Assembly: GCA_946415365.1 (NCBI GenBank)
Contig: CAMKSE010000020.1
Coordinates: 23,921-87,920 of the forward strand
Length of the DNA stretch: 64,000 bases
Source of the DNA: an uncultured Prevotellaceae bacterium
GTDB taxonomy: Bacteria; Bacteroidota; Bacteroidia; Bacteroidales; Bacteroidaceae
Direction of reading: 5' to 3'
Below are positions 58,301-64,000 of the stretch, in pieces. Within the stretch, counting starts at the first letter, position 1; each line of letters begins with the position of its first letter. The notes beneath the pieces were generated by a model, which saw nothing but the letters and a program-made list of their open reading frames with translations, did not search any database and was not told the origin of the DNA. The position numbers were made by a program, and so were the translations under genes.

Positions 58301-61300
58301 ATTATAACTGGTACTGACTATATGACGACCCTCACTATAAGGTGCCTCATAAAGGAAAAAATTATAGTTATTGAGCCTATTGTTGGTATTGGCATTATAA
58401 TCATTACTGATTTCTGATCCACCATATATAGGATAGAGATTTGCAGCAGTAGCTGGAATATCGATATCACCATAGAACATACAGTTCATCACCATCGTCT
58501 TCAGGTCGTTGTACTTCGAGGCATAGCTATTATACCCCACAATACCTGCCCTGACGGTACCTCCAGTAATATTGGCATAGCTGTAGCAGTTGATAACGCG
58601 CGATGAGCCGCCGAGGAAGCCAACGATACTACCTACATAATGGGAGCCATTGACGGAACTGCCGCTGAAACCGGTAATCTTGTTTTCATCGTTTTCATCT
58701 TCTCGTAAAACACTTCCCGGCAGTATGCCGCAATTATAAATTTTCGTGGAGCCTATGGCTACACAACATATAGCACCTGTATCACCATTGTTGGCATCGT
58801 TCTCATCGTCTGGGTTATTATAACCGCTGTTGATGGTTACGCCCTTAAGGATCACGTTTTTAATTTCGGCATTCTGTGCATAGGCCACCAAGGGCACCGT
58901 CAGCCCGTCAAGTGTATTAAGCTGCCCATCAATGGTCCCTGTGAAGGGTGCGGCAGCTGTTCCTAAAGAGGTAAAGCCGTCAAAACTAAAGTCCTCATCC
59001 AACAGATAGTAGCCATTCATGGCAGTCATCTGGGAGCGGTTGTGAACCACTGTCGGGTTGGGAATCAGCTGCGTATAGACCGTCTGGGTGCCAGTACCTG
59101 TGTCACCTGCAGAGGCTGCATCTGTCTGTGTAGAAAGTGCGGTGAAGTTAGTCACAACGTTCCCATGGTCGAAACGTGGCATCAGGCGCATGTTGCCATT
59201 GGCATCTTGCACCACCATGAAGGTGGCATTGGTGATGTTGAGTGTGGTCTGGTCGTAGCCAGTGGCCGTCTGTTTGGTGCTCTGATTCTGCAGATTCACG
59301 CTGCTTGATGTAGTTGCTGACCAAACACCACCGTCAAGAGCAGAGCCGCTAGTATTAGTCGTAAAGTATCTCTGAGGATAGGCCTTGCTCTGAATCTGCA
59401 CATTGTAGGGATCAAAGCCGTTTTGCCCATTGGTCATGTAGTCTGCTTCGGTAGCGTCTTTGCTCAGAGCTCCATCCTGAGCACCTGTCTCTCCTGCATA
59501 TTTGTAGCCCATTTCGTGGTCAATGTTGAAATTCGGTCTCAAGTTCCACTGCATGTTTTCGGCGGCATCCTCCAATCTGGCTGGAGCAACATTGGTAGTG
59601 GTTATCATTGAACCATTTTCTGTCTTGGCATAGTTGCCACCCTGCTTCAACAGGAAAGGAGTGGCCTCCGTTTCATTTTCCTTCGCCGCACCCGAATAGG
59701 CGTTGGCATACTCAGGTCTCACGTCGTAGGTCACATAGAAGTCGGTACTTCCGTTGTCTGGAGTATCTGTTAGCAAAGATCCTTCGTGAGCTGGAGATCC
59801 ACTGACAGTATACTTGTGGTATCCCGTCGTTTTTGTTGCTGTGGGATACCAATAATATGTCTGCACCATCGGGCTGTTGTACTTGCTCAGTCCTGAAATG
59901 TTTATTGTTTGGGATTCATCACCATAATTATTATACAACGGTGTTCTCATTACCTCCCACCCATGCTGGTCGAGGAGGATTACCTGTGGGGTAAGTTGCA
60001 CCTCTTCAACAGTAAATTCACCATCACTCATTGAGATGGTCTCGAACCAGTGTTTAGCGTATATCAGCTGCTGATTAGTGGATTCATCGGCACGTTTTGT
60101 CCAAGGCTTAGAGTACCCCCATGAATCATAGCTATGCCAAGAACCTTTCTTATAGTCCGCACCTTCATGTGCGGCCTCAAGGGTTGTTTGTTGATCAGAT
60201 GAGAGTGTAGCGTATTCTCCTCCCGTCACTTGAGTTTTTTGAGCAGCACTTAGTACATTATTTGCAGTGGGGTTGTTCTTCCAGTACATTTCAAAAGACG
60301 TGACTTTCTGCCGGCTATTATCTATTTCTTCGAAGGTCATCAACGTCATATTACTGATGGAAGTACCAAGAATCATGTATTCCGTCGGCACATCATTGGT
60401 ATTTTCGCTAGTATTTCTTTCTATTACTTGGGTATGTTTTGTGATGGCTCCCGTTACCACTGACTCATAATCAGTGGGCTTATAAGTACGTAAATATGCT
60501 CTGCCGTTAATAAAATTATCGTCCGACACTTTGATTTTCTGGTTCTGTTCAGATTCGAAAATGACATGATAAGGGTCGATGTCGCCTCCCGTCAGATTTG
60601 TACCATTGTGGTTACTGTAGATATGCCACAGCCAACGGGTGCGAGTAGATGCACCTTTGGCCAATTGATCAATCCACTTCTCCGGACCATTAACATACAA
60701 GTTAAAGTCACCATTATTATAAGGATAGACAGCCGTTTTCTTGGTTGTCATGATGGCATTATCTTCTTCTTGGTAAAAATCAACGCCATGAAGATATTTT
60801 AATAGATAGGTCTTGCTGCCCGTTAAGTCAATGTGATCGCTGACATCGTATGTAACGTAGATGTTGCCACCGCTGCCCACGTCAAAGGGGCTGGTGATGG
60901 TAGTGGCATCCGTGAAGTCACATGAGCTGCCAATAGTATTACCGCTTAGAGTGGCATCTTTGTAGTAATGATATTCCGAAACAAGCGGGCTCTGCCATTC
61001 GCTTGGCAGCACCAGTTCTGACGATGTGCTCGGAACAGACACAATCAGCTTTCCGGCCTTGTCGATAAGGTGGTAAGTGACAGAGCTGCTGACAGGATAA
61101 GCACGTATTTCTATTTTAGATAGGTCGGGGGTCCCCGTACCCGTAGCTGCCATCAGATTAATTTGCTCGTAGGAAGTTCCGTCGCCAGAGGCACTACCAG
61201 CCATCAAAATGAAGTTATTGGTAGCCGTAGCTTCTAATGAGAGCGTAGGCGGTGTGGAGAACACAAGATATTTGTCTGTATCGAAATTCTGGATTTGCAC

Positions 61301-62971
61301 GGCGTATGGGTCTTCACCGAGGAAATTCCAAAGATGGTTTGCCGTGGTAATAGCTGAGGAATAATCAGTAGTTTCACTGGCCAGAGAGCCGCCGTCATAA
61401 ATAGCTTTTCCGTCAGCTGTGATATTGAAGGCACTTGCCCCGTTCAGTTTCAGGAACTTTTCCTTAAGATGATCCGTGGTGTAGATCACGTAGATGTTGG
61501 CAGCCGATTCTGGTGTCTCGGTAATCAGATTCTCGTCATCAAGCTGGTCCGTCGATGAATAGGCCTCACTGAAAGAATGGAACGACACCATCTCACCCTC
61601 CAGATAGGGACTTTGTATGGCTGCTGGTATGTCAAGGTAACTGCTCAGTGTTTTGCCGACAGCCTGCTTGAGTTCACACTTGACGGCAAGGTCGCCTGCA
61701 CAGTTCACGATGTAATAAGTGTAGGTCTGCAATGGCAAGGTGACAACATTGGAAGCCTTGCTGTCGGATGTACGGACAGCAATGGCCTTGATGGCCGTCA
61801 TATCGCTAGTGACAGTAATGGCTCCAGTGTATTCACCATCTGATGTCGTGGGATTATTACCGTTGGTGGTGTAATATATGGTAGTGCCTGTTGCTGACAA
61901 AATCTCCACCGTGCCATCTGCATTGACAGTGAACGAAGGAGGCTCTATTGTTTCATCGAGATGCCAGATAGAGTTCGCTGTTGCTTCGCTCCAGACTCCT
62001 ACCATACCGCCATAATAGGGACTGTTGCCTTGACCATAATAGAAATCTTTATTACCAGAAGCCGGGTTCAGGTATTGGTTGCCACTTGTTAAACTGATGG
62101 GTCTGATATTAACACCCGTACCATTGGTAATGATGTCGAATCGTGCATTTTCTCCTGGCGATGTGGTTGTTTGCAGATGGACGCACTTACGATTGATGGC
62201 ATTGCTGTGAGGTGGCTCATAGATAAGGTATTTGCCCGTGGCCCAATGTTTTAAATGTGAATATAAGTATTCGTCATCCTCACCTTCATCCCCTTCTTCA
62301 TAGAAGGATATGATTTCCCAGATGGAGTTATTGTCACAATCGGTCTTAAAGGTGGTGATGAATGGCTTCTCAGGATCACCGTTGGAAGCATTATAGTTCG
62401 ATGAATACCAGGCATCCTGCTTGTTGGCCTGATGAGGGTCTTTCGCAGGTACAAAATAGTAGTTATTGGTTGTTACTGAGGAATTATACGACGCATTATT
62501 GGCAATAAAATAGAATTTCGAGGTAGTTTTAACAACTCCCTTTCTCGAATTTGTAAAAACAGCTGTTCTAACCCATAGTCCGAGTTTGGAATCGATAGTG
62601 ACAGTATAGTCACGCTTTTCGGAAAGGTTTTGGGGATCTTTGCCGTCGAGCGTAAGTTCGTTGGAGATTTCCAAGCCACGAGTAGATCTCACACTGGCAG
62701 GGAGAACGGCGTAAACTTTGATGTCGTCCTTCGAGATGGAGTAGTTCTTCTTGGGTGTGACGGTCAGGGTGACGATGACCTTGGTCTCGTCCTTTTCATC
62801 CGGTTCCTGGCTCACCTCAATAGTTCCACCCTTTCCCGAGAACACGTCATCACCGTTCTCTCCGAATAGCACTTTTACATCTGCCTGCACGCCCATGCTG
62901 AACATCATCAGCATGATCACCATGAATAGCTTCATCATTATATTGTTCATATTACTCATATTTCGTTTCAT
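55322..62971 (-). CDS. Giant multi-domain secreted surface protein, 2549 aa
   Basis: A single frame with a signal peptide (LFMVIMLMMFSMGVQA). It has a segment TIYYTTNGNNPTTSDGEYTGAITV at about residues 380-405, like a chitobiase C-terminal/FN3-type domain; several Tyr-rich repeats (YHLIDKAGKL, YYIVNCAGDL) that look like domain copies; a GLUG-type region (VGSIVGFLGGSSRVINCYSYAN); and a C-terminal part with the VYGGG-type repeats of the 3412-aa gene (VFGGGNKAEVHGNTVVNLYNG). It ends in a Gly/Ser/Glu-rich tail with no sorting domain. It is probably surface-exposed. The shared repeat type suggests the two giants work together. Confidence 0.85.
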   Translation of the reverse strand: MKRNMSNMNNIMMKLFMVIMLMMFSMGVQADVKVLFGENGDDVFSGKGGTIEVSQEPDEKDETKVIVTLTVTPKKNYSISKDDIKVYAVLPASVRSTRGLEISNELTLDGKDPQNLSEKRDYTVTIDSKLGLWVRTAVFTNSRKGVVKTTSKFYFIANNASYNSSVTTNNYYFVPAKDPHQANKQDAWYSSNYNASNGDPEKPFITTFKTDCDNNSIWEIISFYEEGDEGEDDEYLYSHLKHWATGKYLIYEPPHSNAINRKCVHLQTTTSPGENARFDIITNGTGVNIRPISLTSGNQYLNPASGNKDFYYGQGNSPYYGGMVGVWSEATANSIWHLDETIEPPSFTVNADGTVEILSATGTTIYYTTNGNNPTTSDGEYTGAITVTSDMTAIKAIAVRTSDSKASNVVTLPLQTYTYYIVNCAGDLAVKCELKQAVGKTLSSYLDIPAAIQSPYLEGEMVSFHSFSEAYSSTDQLDDENLITETPESAANIYVIYTTDHLKEKFLKLNGASAFNITADGKAIYDGGSLASETTDYSSAITTANHLWNFLGEDPYAVQIQNFDTDKYLVFSTPPTLSLEATATNNFILMAGSASGDGTSYEQINLMAATGTGTPDLSKIEIRAYPVSSSVTYHLIDKAGKLIVSVPSTSSELVLPSEWQSPLVSEYHYYKDATLSGNTIGSSCDFTDATTITSPFDVGSGGNIYVTYDVSDHIDLTGSKTYLLKYLHGVDFYQEEDNAIMTTKKTAVYPYNNGDFNLYVNGPEKWIDQLAKGASTRTRWLWHIYSNHNGTNLTGGDIDPYHVIFESEQNQKIKVSDDNFINGRAYLRTYKPTDYESVVTGAITKHTQVIERNTSENTNDVPTEYMILGTSISNMTLMTFEEIDNSRQKVTSFEMYWKNNPTANNVLSAAQKTQVTGGEYATLSSDQQTTLEAAHEGADYKKGSWHSYDSWGYSKPWTKRADESTNQQLIYAKHWFETISMSDGEFTVEEVQLTPQVILLDQHGWEVMRTPLYNNYGDESQTINISGLSKYNSPMVQTYYWYPTATKTTGYHKYTVSGSPAHEGSLLTDTPDNGSTDFYVTYDVRPEYANAYSGAAKENETEATPFLLKQGGNYAKTENGSMITTTNVAPARLEDAAENMQWNLRPNFNIDHEMGYKYAGETGAQDGALSKDATEADYMTNGQNGFDPYNVQIQSKAYPQRYFTTNTSGSALDGGVWSATTSSSVNLQNQSTKQTATGYDQTTLNITNATFMVVQDANGNMRLMPRFDHGNVVTNFTALSTQTDAASAGDTGTGTQTVYTQLIPNPTVVHNRSQMTAMNGYYLLDEDFSFDGFTSLGTAAAPFTGTIDGQLNTLDGLTVPLVAYAQNAEIKNVILKGVTINSGYNNPDDENDANNGDTGAICCVAIGSTKIYNCGILPGSVLREDENDENKITGFSGSSVNGSHYVGSIVGFLGGSSRVINCYSYANITGGTVRAGIVGYNSYASKYNDLKTMVMNCMFYGDIDIPATAANLYPIYGGSEISNDYNANTNNRLNNYNFFLYEAPYSEGRHIVSTSYNCALAAEERFLVRFEFYRHLLNSTRELAAWYATGNAANGRGTGDNNKMAKWVLDKSIAPYPILKEQGTYYSVVNYDPYNTYDATGAKVSRTSVTKRNQGKDLGTTLTITIQNSTSGYGQSAPTGANVETTSLTLPRIDKDTLNYNFNYDKVQLPYYNEVGTGNYTGNRVVTGWKIVSMEGGTSGGYSETNYDSPNYNFADRDTYGKDIYPANTTNKTSGRIFSQGGYFNVPKGVTGITIEPYWGIAAYLSDACYDRYGYKTTDDLTQVGGQRYTNNTDCPLLTGSQKVYTSINKVNNVNGALDALTGVTNPTVYDYAIVLVGNYHHHAELGKGGPELSSGTKPFTIMSIDLNEDNEPDYCLIYRSGKNQQISPIRFDFITVPGMAMAQKMASHGDLGIPGNCTPKGWFEITTTGLIKYGQFEHSYNGKTNSPLIFMGGVIDQFCANNTGTSDAYNNKTKYMLFGDNVWFKMLSNGNHMDKSQAMPHRPISITGGEYESVYLSGYFRPNATACTAANGDRNAECYIDGGKFGEVAGAGQENIDGDITWKIDHADIRSFYGGGLKVVSGGSQITGNLNTTIKNSYVDLFCGGPKFGDLAATKTVITTASYCEFGSYFGAGYGGTSIYRWCPEDKRYNKFEDKNYGFNGWVGESYDNSGNVSYRGKFTSGKGVACGYEYELFGGSAGNVGRLYLKFAAFSLAQTNNVTSTLTDCTVKGNFYGGGSLGKVNGTATSTLDNCTVNGNVYGAGYSAKTPTASIFATGGFTIKDENGSPISANPNYNEATGVYEKADYPSSTVYTWVHVGSLNGGAQTLTDKDNEGKDVYTIKTTGDTSGLGKVTGKVTLNITGNTIVKGNKVSMDNDGFVIKDKTTGEPVIVVDPDFVGGVFGGGDASDAENDTEVNINTPSVNAKEGDFNVLNVFGGGNKAEVHGNTVVNLYNGIINKDVFGGGNAGQVRGTATVNLVTPPSNNNGSRGALGGSGEGTGEESGEGIGK

Positions 62972-62991
62972 ATCGTTATCTTATATTGTTA

Positions 62992-63312
62992 TCAAAACTT
63001 CATCTTTTTCAATTTGACAGGATTCATTCGCATATCCCAAATATAGTCTATAAAGACCGTGTCGCAATCCATATCATAATAATGGATTAGCTTGAAATTC
63101 TTCATTATTGTTGCACCTCGATACGATTTTCCCCTGTGGGCAAGTAGCGGTTCTGGTGTATATGACTCCGGCTGAAGGGCCATCCGCGTTTCTATACGCT
63201 GAATATCTTTGTACCAATGGATGACAGCTTTTTGACCAAACTCTTCCAAAGCATAGTCAAGATGCGCCTCCAACTGAAGTGAAGCCTTTTCTCGCCAGAC
63301 TACCTTAGCCAT
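62992..63312 (-). CDS. ParE/RelE-superfamily toxin
   Basis: A 106-aa protein: KVVWREKASLQLEAHLDYAL, then GQKAVIHWYKDIQRIETRMALQPESYTP and a C-terminal FKLIHYYDMDCDTVFIDYIWDMR. This is the ParE-like layout with a C-terminal beta-sheet. It is 13 bp inside the end of the preceding gene, so the two form a toxin-antitoxin pair. The pair is upstream of the giant genes on the same strand. Activity is inferred, not shown. Confidence 0.8.
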   Translation of the reverse strand: MAKVVWREKASLQLEAHLDYALEEFGQKAVIHWYKDIQRIETRMALQPESYTPEPLLAHRGKSYRGATIMKNFKLIHYYDMDCDTVFIDYIWDMRMNPVKLKKMKF

Positions 63313-63569
63313 GGGTACTTACTTTCTAATCGCGTGTGGAATTCTACTGGCGTAATCCACTTCGTTGGATCGTTACGCTCAGCATCTGCCTCGTCAAGAG
63401 CAAGTTCGAGTTCCTCCAACGATCTTGCATAGCCGAAGTCCTTCTCCTGGAAATCATAATCTATTTCTGATTCCACACCACTCATAGGATATTCATTCAG
63501 AGCATATCCCACAGCCGGCTCATTGACCACACCGGCTTTCGTCTCCATATCTTTGTTTTCTTCGCTCAT
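63300..63569 (-). CDS. Putative antitoxin, acidic
   Basis: An 89-aa acidic protein starting MSEENKDMETKAGVVNEPAVG. It has no clear DNA-binding motif; the C-terminal part (LEELELALDEADAERNDPTKW) could wrap the toxin. The pairing with the toxin gene (13-bp overlap, antitoxin first) is the main evidence. The gap to the upstream STAS-like gene is 12 bp. Confidence 0.65.
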   Translation of the reverse strand: MSEENKDMETKAGVVNEPAVGYALNEYPMSGVESEIDYDFQEKDFGYARSLEELELALDEADAERNDPTKWITPVEFHTRLESKYPWLR

Positions 63570-63581
63570 CTTATATTCGTT

Positions 63582-63884
63582 CTAATCGTTTTCTGATGTT
63601 ATTAACTTATACCGTCGCTGCAGCGCGACCAGCACGCTGCGCTCGGCCAGTGGGTTCAGGCCGCGGAAAGTGGTATGGTGCTTCAGTTCGTCGAGCGGCA
63701 TGTCAAGCAACATCTTCGCGATACACTCATCGGCAAATGCGTTAGACACCACGTTGACTCCGGTAAAGTCAAGTATGACTTTCTCGCCCGTAGCTATCAT
63801 ATCTAACAGCTTTTGACGCAGCTTCTGACCCATATCGCGTGTCCCGAAGTCCGTTCCGTAGTCTATAAACTTAAATTCTACCAT
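63582..63884 (-). CDS. STAS-like domain protein (DUF4325-type)
   Basis: A 100-aa protein from ATG 63884 (MVEFKFIDYGTDFGTRDMG); the frame opens at 63914. It has the STAS-like order KVILDFTGVNVVSNAFADECIAKM, a strand plus an Asn/Ser phospho-acceptor-type loop, and resembles DUF4325 proteins. These often pair with a histidine-kinase-like partner; none is seen here. A TACTTTTG promoter at 63951-63958 could drive the whole run of genes down to 42.6 kb. Confidence 0.75.
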   Translation of the reverse strand: MVEFKFIDYGTDFGTRDMGQKLRQKLLDMIATGEKVILDFTGVNVVSNAFADECIAKMLLDMPLDELKHHTTFRGLNPLAERSVLVALQRRYKLITSEND

Positions 63885-63950
63885 AGCGAAAGAAACGCTA
63901 CATCCATAAATCACTCACGCATAATGCGTTCATATTATATAATACGAATG

Positions 63951-63958
63951 CAAAAGTA
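63951..63958 (-). promoter_or_regulatory. TACTTTTG -7 element of the giant-gene run
   Basis: The minus strand reads TTTGATACTTTTGCATTCG with a TTTG about 20 nt upstream. The leader is about 65 nt to ATG 63884. Confidence 0.6.
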
Positions 63959-64000
63959 TCAAATTTTGAATAAAGAAACAAATGTTTTAGTTAAAAAAAA

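Noticed and set aside
43460..62971. The two giant genes as one broken gene
   Set aside because: Each has its own signal peptide and stop, and a complete unrelated gene lies between them.

Overview
The window reads as a chromosome segment of a Bacteroidales bacterium, most likely a Prevotella-type genome. The reasons are the many TAnnTTTG promoter elements, a PorE-like type IX secretion lipoprotein, BspA-like leucine-rich repeats, a DUF4492-cydA-cydB oxidase cluster, an HU-like protein followed by a 'smalltalk' peptide, and a BT4734-like primase fragment. No rRNA, tRNA, CRISPR array, integrase or transposase was found.

Layout. Positions 1-5.5 kb are an accessory island, all on the minus strand: a primase-like gene cut by the left edge, small unknown genes, and two iteron-like repeat arrays upstream of promoters. 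Positions 5.6-8.7 kb hold a toxin-antitoxin islet (AbiEi-AbiEii, HigB-HigA) bounded by two direct copies of a 54-bp hairpin repeat. Next come a WYL regulator, the HU-like gene and the smalltalk gene. Positions 11-15.8 kb are a three-gene operon: a secreted C13 (legumain/caspase-like) peptidase, a BspA-like T9SS cargo, and an ECF sigma factor fused through one membrane helix to a predicted outer-membrane barrel. Positions 15.9-21 kb are an efflux operon (TolC, HlyD adaptor, two ABC-2 permeases, no ATPase). Then follow a coiled-coil membrane protein, cytochrome bd, an AsmA-like protein, a zinc/cadmium-type P-type ATPase, a sodium:solute symporter, a porin and a secreted metallophosphoesterase. 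Positions 33.8-42.6 kb are mostly core genes: topB, a porE-like gene, an ECF sigma/DUF5056 pair, a PspC/DUF6249-type pair, an rRNA methyltransferase, thyA and folA. Positions 42.6-63.9 kb look like one long minus-strand operon: STAS-like protein, antitoxin, ParE-like toxin, a 2549-aa surface protein, an AAA-ATPase/PD-(D/E)XK protein, a 3412-aa protein built of VYGGG-type repeats, and an SGNH hydrolase.

The most unusual signal runs across the window: a family of modular repeat elements. Each has arrays of 7- or 9-bp units, often inverted around a short core. Unrelated loci share core or head motifs (GTAATCAT, GTGCGCAGCCAA, ACGACAACT, GCGGTAGC). They sit between genes and also in frame inside coding sequences (P-type ATPase, topB, the porE-like gene, the methyltransferase). 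The second signal is the sigma/outer-membrane-barrel fusion and its secreted-protease operon. The third is the giant repeat-protein operon with an ATPase between its two giants.

Minus-strand genes were read by reverse-complementing; start codons were re-chosen where a longer frame began upstream of a promoter or inside a repeat array. All functions are inferred from motifs and context by eye; no database search was run.
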